DNA from: Austropuccinia psidii
Lineage: Eukaryota; Basidiomycota; Pucciniomycetes; Pucciniales; Sphaerophragmiaceae
Direction of reading: 5' to 3'
Assembly: GCA_023105745.1 (NCBI GenBank)
Contig: JALGQZ010000003.1
Location: 42,175,185 to 42,239,184 of the forward strand
Length of the DNA stretch: 64,000 nt
Under the pieces are notes generated by a model. It was not told the DNA's origin and made no database searches. It saw only the letters and a program-made list of their open reading frames with translations. A program made the position numbers and the translations under genes. Positions 1 to 10,199 of the stretch are shown piece after piece (the first letter of the stretch is position 1; every line of letters starts with the position of its first letter).

Positions 1-1637
1 GTCAGAAGCTTGTGATTCCTCATTTGGATGTTCATTTGAGGATCAATGGCTTTAAGTCTTTTTGACTGTCTAAGACACCACTCATATGGATCTTTGGCCA
101 CTGTGTATTTGTCATTTTCAAATGACATTGTCTTCTGCCATATCCAAGTTCCATTACTGTACCTTTGGATGATTTAACTTTTCCACCATGGCCAGTTTCT
201 CCTGCCATGGATTTCTTTCATTTCTGTGTACCATATACTAGAATGACCTTTAAATGCAGTATTCAATCTAGCAGTAATCCAGTAGTCTGGTATGCTTTTT
301 ACATCAATGAAGAGACCATCAATATGATCTATGAGTTCCATATGATCATATTCTCCTGATTCAGAGAATTTGGGCCAGTTTGAGGCCTCAGGAAGCTGTT
401 TCAAGGCTTCCTTCTCTGAGTAAGACGTTCCATCTGCATCCTGGTATTGTGATGGAGATCTTGCCTTATTCATCAACATGGAATCTGGTTTGATGTCATC
501 TGGTTTATATGGATTCTCCATAGCTTGGCCTTGTGGTTGGGGCTTCAAGTTATGGTAGACATTAAAAAAATTGTTTATGTCTTGGTCCAGACAATCCCTG
601 TCCCTTTTGCTGTGGTGTTGTTCTTCAAAGACTATATTCAGTCTTTTGTTGGTTTCTTCAGAGGCTTTGTTCAGTTGAGCATATCCTTCTTGAAGATTCT
701 TAACTATCTGTTCCAAGGAGGCTTGAGTTTTTCTCATCCTCCCTTTGCCAGCTTTAATTTCTGAAAACTGCTTTGCAGATTGTTCAGCATATTGGGACAT
801 TTGTAACCACAGTGTATCACTGTTGATGTTACTCTCAGATGTGACAATGTTATGTTCAGTCTGAGTGGGGGTAATGTTTCTATTACTAGGACTACTGATT
901 TTAGAGTGGTTTACAACTACTTCTGGTTCTTGTGTACTTCTTTCACCAAATCTAACAGCTTCTGGATCATGGGGTCTGACTCTTTCCTCCTCTGGTTGAA
1001 GGAGGCTTTGTTCTTGCCCTTGTTTCCTTGTCTTCTCCTGGAAACCTCCTGGAATTGTGTCGAATGGTGACTCTTGGCCACTGATCTGCTGGTTTCTGAA
1101 TGGTGTGAAGCCACTGGAGAGCTGATTTGGCCTGCTCCTTGTGAGCCTGAAGGAATCTGAGTAGGCCCTCTCTGGGTTAACTGTTCTTCTATAGCTTGGA
1201 TAGTGGCTTGGTTCTCCCTTATCCTCTGTGCCCTTGCCTCCAGGAGTCTGAACTTCCTGGCAGGATTCCAACCTTTGGTGATTACCATAAGGTCCTTGAA
1301 GTCTATCTCTTTGAGACAGATCTTTTGGTAACTTGCTCCAAGTTCTGCCCAGTGACTTGCCAGGTTGAACCTCTTGTTGTCCATGCTCCATTGAAATAAA
1401 TCTTTGAGGAGTTGGTGGAGCTGAAGAACTTGATCCATATCCTTCCAGTCCTCTGGTTTGAGGTTCCTGTTGAATTGGAGTGTGAATGACAGGGTTGATA
1501 TTATCTCCCTCATTGTTTTGCCATCCACAACGGTGTCCAAGGTGTCCTCTTCCAGGTATTCTGGTTCTGGACAAGCCTTCTCTGTCCTCTGGCTGGTTCC
1601 TTTGGAAGCCAAGGTCTCTGAGGTATACAGGGGACAT
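1..1637 (-). pseudogene. gag polyprotein (family A), partial, one nonsense codon
   Basis: This is the structural Gag protein that would form the cytoplasmic particle. The frame is open from 1637 down to a TAA at 174-176 (487 codons). It then continues in the same frame to the window edge with gag-like residues (WIWQKTMSFEN, DPYEWCLRQSKRLK), so the TAA is probably a CAA-to-TAA nonsense mutation. Residues about 1-250 are rich in S, Q, P, R and E and look disordered. Residues about 260-345 form a coiled-coil-like stretch (QYAEQSAKQFSEIKAG, EETNKRLNIVFEE). Residues about 405-487 are the capsid N-terminal domain (NWPKFSESGEYDHMELIDHID, WYTEMKEIHGRRNWPWWKS). A second frame (917-1651) overlaps its N-terminal half. 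The true start may lie in the leader exon through splicing. Confidence 0.8.
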
Positions 1638-1651
1638 ATCAGTGTTTGCAA
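917..1651 (-). CDS. Overlapping +1-frame protein of family A gag region
   Basis: An open frame of 244 codons lies +1 relative to gag and almost wholly inside it. I do not recognise a named domain, but its composition is that of a folded protein, unlike the gag frame over the same bases. It has tryptophans and a helical block (EDWKDMDQVLQLHQLLKDLF, then HWAELGAS), a KGWNP motif near residue 126, a charged helix (RLLEARAQRIRENQATIQAI), an S/H-rich linker, a basic tract (RRRQGNKGKNK) and a C-terminal amphipathic helix (MIQKLLDLVKEVHKNQK). Codons from 1615 onward can be joined in phase to the leader exon, giving about 330 residues. Function is unknown. A nucleic-acid-binding accessory or alternative Gag N-terminus is a guess. 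Confidence 0.6.
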   Translation of the reverse strand: MQTLICPLYTSETLASKGTSQRTEKACPEPEYLEEDTLDTVVDGKTMREIISTLSFTLQFNRNLKPEDWKDMDQVLQLHQLLKDLFQWSMDNKRFNLASHWAELGASYQKICLKEIDFKDLMVITKGWNPARKFRLLEARAQRIRENQATIQAIEEQLTQRGPTQIPSGSQGAGQISSPVASHHSETSRSVAKSHHSTQFQEVSRRRQGNKGKNKASFNQRRKESDPMIQKLLDLVKEVHKNQK

Positions 1652-1693
1652 GCAGTCAAAAACTTTATGTTCTTAGGGTATTTACCTTTTTAC
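1616..1693 (-). other. Candidate short intron with tandem donors and acceptors
   Basis: Read on the minus strand, the interval starts with GTAAAA, has a second donor GTAAAT 8 nt later, and ends in CAGAG. The outer pair removes 78 nt and the inner pair 68 nt, lengths usual for fungal introns. Phase works for both outcomes: exon 1 to the +1 frame (outer pair) or to gag (inner pair). No transcript evidence is available, so this is inference. Confidence 0.4.
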
Positions 1694-1987
1694 TGTGCCT
1701 TGTACAAATTTGGTATCTGCTGATTTCGGCAGTTTGCCTTTGGAGGTTACAACTGGGTTAATAATTGTAATTTTTCCTGTACAAGTGGTTAAGGTTGGTT
1801 TACCTTGTATTGATGCAGAGTTTCGTGGTTTTATATTCCTTTGAGTGTCTATTGGAGTCCACTTCTTGGCTGTGATGAGGCCTTCACTGTGCCTCTTTCC
1901 TTTTCCCTTGCTTCCCTCTGGTTCTGAGGGTGTCACTGGTGTGTTGGCCTGTGACTGGGTCTCAAGTGGGATGTAATTTTCTTCCAC
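1686..1987 (-). CDS. Leader exon of family A element
   Basis: This open frame begins with ATG at 1987 and runs into TAA at 1684-1682 if unspliced. It encodes about 100 residues (starts MEENYIPLETQ), rich in S, T, K and P. It ends at GTAAAT (1685-1680) and also contains an earlier GTAAAA (1693-1688). Tandem AG dinucleotides in CAGAG lie at 1619-1618 and 1617-1616. Joining GTAAAT to the first AG continues into the gag frame, while GTAAAA to the second AG continues into the +1 frame. The same exon is recognisable, decayed, at about 33300-33605. It is probably the first coding exon of the element. Confidence 0.55.
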
Positions 1988-2547
1988 TGAATTAAGGCAG
2001 GAAAAAGAGGGCTTATGTCAGTTAATACTTCTCAAAAATGCAGGTTTTGCATGTCTAAAATTGGCCTCTGGGCTTGTATGTTAATACAATATGCCCTGTA
2101 TAATGACAGTGTAATTGAATCAAAAATTTCATGTCAGAATTACAGCTTTTGGTACCATGTCACACTGTTTGTGTGCCAGTATCCCACAGATACACTTGTG
2201 GTTTTCAAGTGTAATCTGAATACGTGGCTCTGTAAAAGTGTAATTGAGCTAACAATACACTTAACCACGCCTCAACTGATGGTTTTTCAGTCAGAGGTGT
2301 CCTTATTCAATCAAGAATACAGGACTTATTAATAGCTTATGTGTTTTTATATATATAAACGCCAAAAATAAAGGTTCCAGTGGGTATTAACCACGTGGCA
2401 AGTACTCTTATAATATGAGTAATAAAATAAAATTTATATAAAATTTATATTTTTAAAAGAGAATACGCCTAAAAAATATAAAACAATTTGTCAAAAAATA
2501 AAAATAAGAGAAAAAACTTACTCATAAGGTCCAAAAAGGTTTAAAAA
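1988..2547 (-). other. Untranslated leader of family A element
   Basis: About 560 bases lie between the primer-binding site and the leader exon. They are AT-rich with no credible coding frame. It should contain the element's untranslated region and packaging sequences, but I see no defined motif. Confidence 0.5.
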
Positions 2548-2563
2548 CACGGCCAGGCCCCCA
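2548..2563 (-). other. Primer-binding site, family A
   Basis: Read on the minus strand this is TGGGGGCCTGGCCGTG, three bases inside the LTR end. Beginning with TGG it would pair with a tRNA 3' CCA end. The same core TGGGGGCCTGGC is used by both family B elements here. I cannot name the tRNA. Confidence 0.75.
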
Positions 2564-2566
2564 AAA

Positions 2567-4005
2567 TGTCAGGATGAAACTATGATAAAGGTGTAAATAG
2601 GCTAAGTAAAACTTTAACTATGTTTGTGACATGGTAAAAATGGTTTAAAAAGATTTAGAAGGGTTCTAAGATAGTTTAATTTAAGATTAAAAGGGCTTTA
2701 CTATATATGATATAGTGGTGGTGAGCGCTATTGAAAGCCCTGGGTGCAGCTTTATCTGTTGGGTTAAAATAATAAAAGACTACAATAATTAAGATTTATA
2801 ATTATACCTGATTATTAACCAAGAATAAAGCTGTTTTTGACAGTTTACTACGTAGGTTATTCAAGAGCAGGATGAGGAGACAAATTGGCTGTGAAAAGCC
2901 TCCTTTTTATCCTGAAATGGGGTGGAAAGGGTGCTAGACCTTTCCACATAGAGCAGGTAAAGATTTTTTCACTCTCGAGTACTGGCTTGTGGTTTGAAAA
3001 CAGCCAGTATAACCTGTATTGGGCTCAGATGTGGTTTTGAAACCACATCTGGGCAGTTTTCACCAATACAGGGTGAAAACTTTCATCTGGGGACCTCACA
3101 GCCTGATTCTGACGTGTATGACGCATAGAATGCTGTACAGAACCTGTATGGGACCCCAGTATTGACTGACATATGAGGTATCGAAGTAAAAAGAAGCTTC
3201 TTTGTCTATTTGACACCTCATATTCATGGTTATGGGATATTATCCCATGGTAAGGCTGTATATGACAGCAGGTGGGAATCTGACCTTAAAACAGCCATAC
3301 CTTTGTCAATTCTTGAGATATCAACCTCAAAATTGGTTCAGTGTGTATCCCTGAATGTGCTCTACACAATGGTACCTCATTTGATATGGGTATCTTTAAA
3401 TATGGCAAAGTTATCTCATGTACAAGAGTTTTGTACATTTGCATGGTATAGGCAAAAAGCTGTATTGAGCTTGTTTTTCCCATAACTTTTGTTCTAGTTG
3501 AGCTATGGGGAAATGGATGACACCATCAGATAGTCCTGATTGTGCTCTTTCCAAAAAGACCCCACTTCAAGTATCTCACACTAAAACTGTAAAAGTTAGA
3601 TGAGAGGTGAATGTTTTGTTCACCCTTATTTGGCCTGAAATTGACCATAACCCCAGTAATATTGGTGCTATCTCAGTTTGGCTAGTACCATTGGATAGCC
3701 CTGGCTTAGAGCTTCCTTTTGAGTACCCATTTGATGGGGTTAAGCCTCTCCTTCTAGATTTTAGATGAGAGGTGAAAATTAAGGTTTATGCTCAGCAATA
3801 ACTTTGAGCAGGAATAACTTTGTTATTCCTTGTCCTATGGTGATGGGACTTATATTTTCAGAAAGAAGTGAGTTTCCTCTTTCGTTTGATACCTTTTGAG
3901 CTGATTTGGCTCAGCTCCATGTTTTGGTGATATCTTGGCTATACCATTGGTTTATGGTATTTTGGCTGTCATGCTTGTGCTCTGGTTTTGAGTCACAGGC
4001 TGACA
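2567..4005 (-). repeat. 5' LTR, family A
   Basis: The ends are TGTCAG and CTGACA in either reading, a 6-bp inverted terminal repeat. It is followed on its inner side by a primer-binding site. It aligns by eye over most of its length with the LTR at 7412-8766 (shared blocks near 3025/7795, 3220/7998, 3600/8370) and more weakly with 27227-28110. The outer end may instead be 4051, because the last 46 bases are duplicated. Confidence 0.8.
2980..3081. other. Cluster of perfect inverted repeats inside family A LTR
   Basis: Four perfect stems lie within 102 bases: 2980-2987 with 3002-3009 (TACTGGCT), 3013-3022 with 3063-3072 (CCTGTATTGG), 3026-3037 with 3040-3051 (CAGATGTGGTTT), and 3055-3064 with 3072-3081 (AGTTTTCACC). 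The second encloses the third. The second and fourth share bases and cannot form together. A further palindrome, ATGGGATA/TATCCCAT, lies at 3232-3248. Confidence 0.8.
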
Positions 4006-4051
4006 ATTTGGCTTTCATGCTTGTTCTCTGGTTTTGAGTCACAGGATGACA
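4006..4051 (-). repeat. Tandem duplication of the outer LTR terminus
   Basis: The end of the LTR (ATGCTTG, a TCTGGTTTTGAGTCACAGG core, TGACA) occurs twice in a row, ending at 4005 (CAGGCTGACA) and at 4051 (CAGGATGACA). It makes the outer border ambiguous. Confidence 0.6.
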
Positions 4052-4559
4052 AATATCCTGTTCTTTTTTTTCTTCAAGCCTGGGAAGAAGATCCATTTTT
4101 TGGTTTTTTTGGACTTTTTTTTATATTTTCTAAATTTTATTTAATTTTTTCATGTATCTTTTTGAAGTTTTTTTTGATTTTTAATTTTTTTTTCTTTTTG
4201 TGTTGGTGACTCTTTGATTTTTTATTAATTGGAATATTTTTTTAGCGTTTTTTTTCTTATGAGGGCGTAAATATTCAACATCTGTGTAAAAACACTGAAT
4301 TTGGAGTGCATATGATTTTTTTTCCAATAGCACTGTGGTATTCCATACATTTTCTTCAAGGCTCAAGTCCACTTTGTTACAAAAATTAAATTGTTAGATA
4401 GTAACAATTTGTATAGAACAAATATAAAAGAATAATACAAAGATAATTACATAATGATAAAGTAATAATAAAATCATAATAACATAAGGGTGATGGTAAA
4501 CCCCTGTACACATTTAGTAAAAACACATAATTGTATGTTAAAAGGCGATTAGGGGCAGT
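4052..4559. other. Gene-free T-rich then A-rich sequence
   Basis: No coding frame or known repeat was recognised. The interval has long T runs (4056-4260) and then AT-rich DNA. A block near 4490-4530 (TTTAGTAAAAACACATAA) recurs near 4855-4870 and brackets the degenerate repeat that follows. Confidence 0.5.
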
Positions 4560-4905
4560 TTTTCAAATGAAATATGCCTATTTATGGCATTTTGAAGGGC
4601 ATTAAGGGAATTTTGAATGTTATTGATGTCATTATCAATGCAATAGAGTGAATTATTAATGCCTTAAATGGCATCATCAATGAAATAAAGGGAATTATAT
4701 ATGCTATAAATGGCATTTTTAATGCCACAAATGGAATTGTTAAGGATATTCATTCCATTTTTGAGGCTATTTATGGAATTGTTATTGTCATTTATAGCCT
4801 TAACAATTCCATAAGTGGCCTTGTTAATGTCATTTGTGGCGTTAAAACCTTTAGTAAAAACACATAAGGGTTTACATGGTTTTACTAAAAGCTTCTGTGG
4901 GTTTA
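4560..4905. repeat. Degenerate short-word repeat
   Basis: The words ATTGTTAATG, AATGGCATT, ATGCCATTTATGG and AATTCCAT recur in both orientations every 20-35 bases. On the minus strand the repetition shows as an irregular I/N-rich peptide pattern (GIVKAIND, GIKNAIYSIYN). I see no gene. It abuts the 11-bp minisatellite and is bracketed by TTTAGTAAAAACACATAA. Confidence 0.5.
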
Positions 4906-4914
4906 CCAACATCC

Positions 4915-6785
4915 TAAAATAATAATAAAAGAATAAGAAGATAATGATAGAATAATAATAAAATAATAGTAAAATAATAATAAAATAATAATAAAATGAT
5001 AATAAAATAATAATAAAATAATAATAATATAATAATAATATAATAATAATATAATAATAATATAATAATATAATAATAATAAGATGATAATAGGAAAATA
5101 ATAAAATCATGATAAAATAATAATAAGATAATAATAAAACAATAATAAAATGATAATAAAATGACAATGAAATAATAAAAAAATAAAAAAATAATAATAA
5201 TACAACAATGATAAAATAATCATAAGATAAGAATAAAATAAGAATAAAATAAGAATAAAATAAGAATAAAATAAGAATAAAATAAGAATAAAATAAGAAT
5301 AAAATAAGAATAAAATAAGAATAAAATAAGAATAAAATAAGAATAAAATAAGAATAAAATAAGAATAAAATAAGAATAAAATAAGAATAAAATAAGAATA
5401 AAATAAGAATAAAATAAGAATAAAATAAGAATAAAATAAGAATAAAATAAGAATAAAATAAGAATAAAATAAGAATAAAATAAGAATAACATAAGAATAA
5501 AATAAGAATAAAATAAGAATAAAATAATAAGAAAGTAATAATAAAATGATAATAAAATAATAATAACATAATAATAACATAATAAGAACATAATAATAAA
5601 ATAATAATAAGATAATAATAAAATAATAATAAAATAATAATAAAATAATAATAAAATAATAATGAAATAATGATAGAATAATAATAAAATAATAATAAAA
5701 TAATAATAAAATAATAATAAAATAATTATAAAATAATAATAAAATAATAATAAAATAATAATAAAATAATAATAAAATAATAATAAAATAATAATAAAAT
5801 AATAATAAAATAATAATAAAATAATAATAAAATAATAATAAAATAATAATAAAATAATAATAAAATAATAATAAAATAATAATAAAATAATAATAAAATA
5901 ATAATAAAATAATAATAACATAATAATAAAATAATAATAAGATAATAATAAAATAATAATAAAATAAGAATAAAATAATAAGAAAGTAATAATAAAATGA
6001 TAATAAAATAATAATAACATAATAATAACATAATAATAACATAATAATAAAATAATAATAAGATAATAATAAAATAATAATGAAATAATGATAGAATAAT
6101 AATAAAATAATAATAAAATAATAATAAAATAATAATAAAATAATAATAAAATAATAATAAAATAATAATAAAATAATAATAAAATAATAATAAAATAATA
6201 ATAAAATAATAATAAAATAATAATAAAATAATAATAAAATAATAATAAAATAATAATAAAATAATAATAAAATAATAATAAAATAATAATAAAATAATAA
6301 TAAAATAATAATAAAATAATAATAAAATAATAATAAAATAATAATAAAATAATAATAATAAAATAATAATAAAATAATAATAAAATAATAATAAAATAAT
6401 AATAAAATAATAATAAAATAATAATAAAATAATAATAAAATAATAATAAAATAATAATAAAATAATAATAAAATAATAATAAAATAATAATAAAATAATA
6501 ATAAAATAATAATAAAATAATAATAAAATAATAATAAAATAATAATAAAATAATAATAAAATAATAATAAAATAATAATAAAATAATAATAAAATAATAA
6601 TAAAATAATAATAAAATAATAATAAAATAATAATAAAATAATAATAAAATAATAATAAAATAATAATAAAATAATAATAAAATAATAATAAAATAATAAT
6701 AAAATAATAATAAAATAATAATGAAATAATAATAAAATAATAATAAAATAATAATAAAATAATAATAAAATAATAATAAAATAAT
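4915..6785. repeat. Minisatellite of 11-bp units, about 1.9 kb
   Basis: The array is nearly pure A/T with an 11-base period. There are two main unit types, AAATAATAATA and AAATAAGAATA. The second forms a homogeneous block at about 5228-5518, and most of the rest is the first. A marked stretch containing GAAAGTAA recurs at 5531 and 5982, an offset of 451 bases or 41 units, so there is a higher-order duplication. The minus strand has no stop codon in the unit in any frame, so long hydrophobic frames (over 500 codons) are artefacts of composition. Confidence 0.95.
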
Positions 6786-7411
6786 CAAAATACTGATTTT
6801 GAAACATTATACCTAAGTTTAGCGGTCTAAAATTATTTCACCATTAGACTCCACATACAATTTAGCCTAGAGCTACATTGGCTCAAAGCCATAGGACCCA
6901 CATTGAGCAAAATATTATGAATTTATTAGAAAAACATATTTTAAGAAGGATACTGACCAAAATCACCATAGTAATATGCTTGAAATATGCATACTAAAAT
7001 TTTATATTTATTCAACATAATTAAAATTTACAGATTAGTTTAATACTAGTGTTTCAGTTTAAATTCATATTCACCTCTTATTCATATTTCCATAAGTACC
7101 ATAAATCTGGAGGAACCATGTACTTGTATACACCTAATATTATGGATATGAAATTTCATACCTTTAAATAAAAGACCATAATAATTACATGATTACATAC
7201 CTTAACCATAGTTCATATTCAACTTTTCCAATGGCTTTTCAGAACCACAAATGATCCTGAAGTTACCAGCTCCACATCTGCTTGGTTAGAATTTAAAATA
7301 ATTCAAAATGCATACTCATAATTCTCAATTTTCATTATAGATCAATCTGATTGTTAAGAGAAATTAATTGACATGATGGGTAAATCTGATTGGTCAGAAA
7401 AAAAAAACACC
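6786..7411. other. Gene-free AT-rich spacer
   Basis: Nothing was recognised in this interval on either strand. It ends at the left border of the solo LTR at 7412. Confidence 0.5.
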
Positions 7412-8766
7412 TGTCAGGCTGAGTCTTTTATGAAGTTATAGAATAGTATTTAAAAGCTTTAAATATGAGTTTTATACATAGAAATAAGTTGAAATAGTAA
7501 TTATAATGTTTGGGTTTTTCTGTGGAGATATAGTTCTGTTGAGCATTTCTGAAAGCCCAGGATGCAGTGATTATAAATTGATTAATTATAATAATGACTA
7601 CAATAATCATCACTATAATTATAATTATACCTGATTATTTTCTAAGAGCATAGCTGGATTTGGATTCCTCTTTGGGAAGAGGAAGGTCCCTTTTTATCTT
7701 GAAAAGTGGGTGGGAGGACCTCTGGTCTTACCACATAGAAAGAGAGAATCATTTTAGATATAAAAGGTGTAATTGTGGTTTGAAAATCCCTTTATTCACT
7801 CTATTGGCCTCAGATGTGCTTTTGAAACCCCATCTGTTCACTTTTCCCAAATAAAAGGTGAAATCTTTCATCCAGGGTCCCCACAGGTCTATTCTGACAG
7901 GGAAGATGTGTAGAGCCAGTACAAAACATGTCAGTGGACTCTATATTAGTCACACTATATCATATTTAAGTATAAACAAATTTTTTGTAGCTTTGAAACC
8001 TCATATTCATAGTTGTGGGAGAGTATCTCATAATATTGTGGGATTTTGACCTTAAAACTGCCTTAACCTTTTCAGTTTTGAAGGTAAATGGGCCAAAAGT
8101 GGTTCATTTTGTAACCCTTGACGGCTTCTACAAAGCTTTGACTCATTTAGTATGTTCATTAATCAAGATGGAAAGGTTATATAGGTTTCAAATTACATTC
8201 TTGGAATTTGGTTCTTTGGTACAACCTGTATAAAGTTATTATCTTTGAAAAATTTTAATCTAGGTGTGGTAAAGGAATATGAGGAGTACCATTAGAAATC
8301 TCAGATTCTTATCTTCTTAAAAACCCTACTTTGTGTATCTCACACTAAAGCTATAGAAGTCAGATGGGAGGTGAATCTTTTCTTCACCCTTATTTGACTT
8401 ATATTTGTCCATAGCTTCTGAAGTTTTGATGCTAGCTTCATTTCTCTAGTACCCTTGGATATTCCTGGTTGATAAATTGTATTTTAGCACCCATTCTATG
8501 GGCTTATGTCTTTTCCTCTATATTTAACATGAGAGGTGAAAATTAAGGCTTAAGATCAATTCTTTTTTTGATCTGGAATACCTTTTTCATTCCTTGTCCT
8601 ATGGTTATGCAAGCCTTATATTAGTAAAGAGGTGACTTTTGCCTTTTTTTAATTCATTTGTGAGGTTTTTATCTCAGGTTCCATTTTAGTGGGAATTTTT
8701 CTCTAAAAACGGCTTATGGTATTTTGATGTCATGCTTTTGGTCTTGTTTTGAGTCACAGGACAACA
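7412..8766 (-). repeat. Solo LTR, family A
   Basis: It begins with TGTCAGG and ends with CAGGACAACA, equivalent to the CAGGCTGACA end of the LTR at 2567-4005, with which it shares order and many blocks. No internal element sequence adjoins either side. The 5-base flanks are ACACC (7407-7411) and ACAAC (8767-8771), a target duplication with one mismatch. The hairpin cluster of the related LTR is degraded here. Confidence 0.75.
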
Positions 8767-10199
8767 ACAACAGAATCAAAACACTATCTAAAATGACTCA
8801 ATTTTGAAAAAAAAAATTAAGTCCCTTGTTTTTGGAAGGCTTTATAGAGGCCCCAAAGGGTATTAATAGAGTTCCTCTCTCTGAAATTTCTCCCAATCTT
8901 GTTAATCAGAAATTTGTTTTATCTTCAATACATCCCTTCTCTTTCAAGATAATGTAGTATTAAATTTGAGAAGCAGTAGCCTAGCTCATTATCTTATAAG
9001 AAAATCTTATTTTATGATCTTTTTATGAATTAGGAATGAAATATTGCTAAAATATTATAAAAAGATATTTGTATTGATTAAATAGTCTTACCATCATAGT
9101 TTTCATAACCAGTTTGAAAATATATTATCAATATTGATCTTATCAAACTCCCTTATAATCCTTTTCTATAGAAAGGAAACACCGTTATGTTAATATATTA
9201 CCCTTACCAATAAATCCAAACCCTTATATCTATATTCATACTTATATTATCTTATTAAACTTATATTTGAATATTAAACGTATAAATCTATAGTATTATA
9301 TCCATAAACTACCCTCACACTGGCTCTATATTACCATCATAGCAGAATTAAGTACCTTTTGATAGGAAAATCATGCTTATAGAGCTATTGAGAATCACTC
9401 ATATTCTATAAATTAATCAAGAAAAGTATTAATATTATTAAGACAATTATATTTTGATATTAACGAAATCCTCATTAAAACTATATCACGAACTATATTA
9501 TGAATAAGTCTTCAGCTTATATCCTCAATGAGATAAGATATCACCCTTATAAATTAACAATCTTATTTGAGGGAAAGACTGATAGAGACTGCTTAATAGT
9601 CTTCTTTAGCTTAATTTGCCATAATCTTGAGTATTGATTTGGTGATTTCATCAAGATCAAATTATAAGTCAATTTGGAGAATCAGCTATTAAATCTTAGC
9701 CCCTTGGATACAGAATAATTCAGAAATTCAAAACCTTCTACCTGTGATTTTCCCCTCAAGGTACTGCCTAATTAACTATTTCACAAAAAAATGTGTTTCC
9801 ATATCTGGTGTCCCAACAGTGGCCATTTAGCTTCAATATTTCTCAAAAGATGACAAACTAAATTTTTGAAATCACATTTCTCTATTCTTAAAAAAATAAA
9901 ATTCACATTAAAAATAACGTAAAATTCAAAAAAAATACACCAAAAAAAAATTAGATTTATGAAAAAAAAACAGTTAGTAAATGTTAGTATTATATATAAT
10001 ATTAAAGCAACAAAATCTGTAGTCATGAAGGAATAATTGCCATAAACCAAAGAAAACTCTTAATTTGGAGTAAGAATTCGAAAAAGAACAATCTAGGATT
10101 GAAGAATTGGGTGAGGAAGACTTTCCTTCGTTGGAACAGGATGAATGATTTTCACAGAAAACGATATAATTACAGAAGGTTATGGAAAGAGAAGCCAAA
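8767..10199. other. Gene-free AT-rich interval
   Basis: No credible gene, terminal repeat or tandem repeat was found. It may be old repeat DNA decayed beyond recognition. The last 150 bases may hold the N-terminal end of the decayed gag that follows. Confidence 0.45.

Larger units (their letters stand above)
1..4005 (-). mobile_element. Family A Ty3/gypsy element, 5' part
   Basis: On the minus strand this reads LTR (2567-4005), primer-binding site, leader exon, gag, and then leaves the window at base 1. Protease, reverse transcriptase and integrase must lie outside. The gag contains the capsid block seen in the family B elements (WPKFSESGEY here, WPTFSGEGEY there; NWPWWKS here, DWSWWKS there), which places it in Ty3/gypsy. 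Family A also includes the decayed internal region at 28111-33605 and the LTRs at 7412-8766 and 16379-16872/27227-28110. The target duplication cannot be tested because the other LTR is not in the window. Confidence 0.85.

Noticed and set aside
3210..3485. 91-codon plus-strand frame inside the family A LTR
   Set aside because: The related LTR at 7412-8766 does not keep the frame. Composition and position point to LTR DNA.
4664..6807. Open frames of 300-566 codons on the minus strand (F, I, L and Y repeats)
   Set aside because: They arise from an 11-bp A/T minisatellite whose complement lacks stop codons in every frame. Several frames are open at once and the peptide simply mirrors the repeat.
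2567..8766. The LTRs at 2567-4005 and 7412-8766 as the two ends of one element
   Set aside because: They are in the same orientation, but the sequence between is satellite and spacer with no primer site or coding region on the required side. 7412-8766 has its own near-match target duplication.
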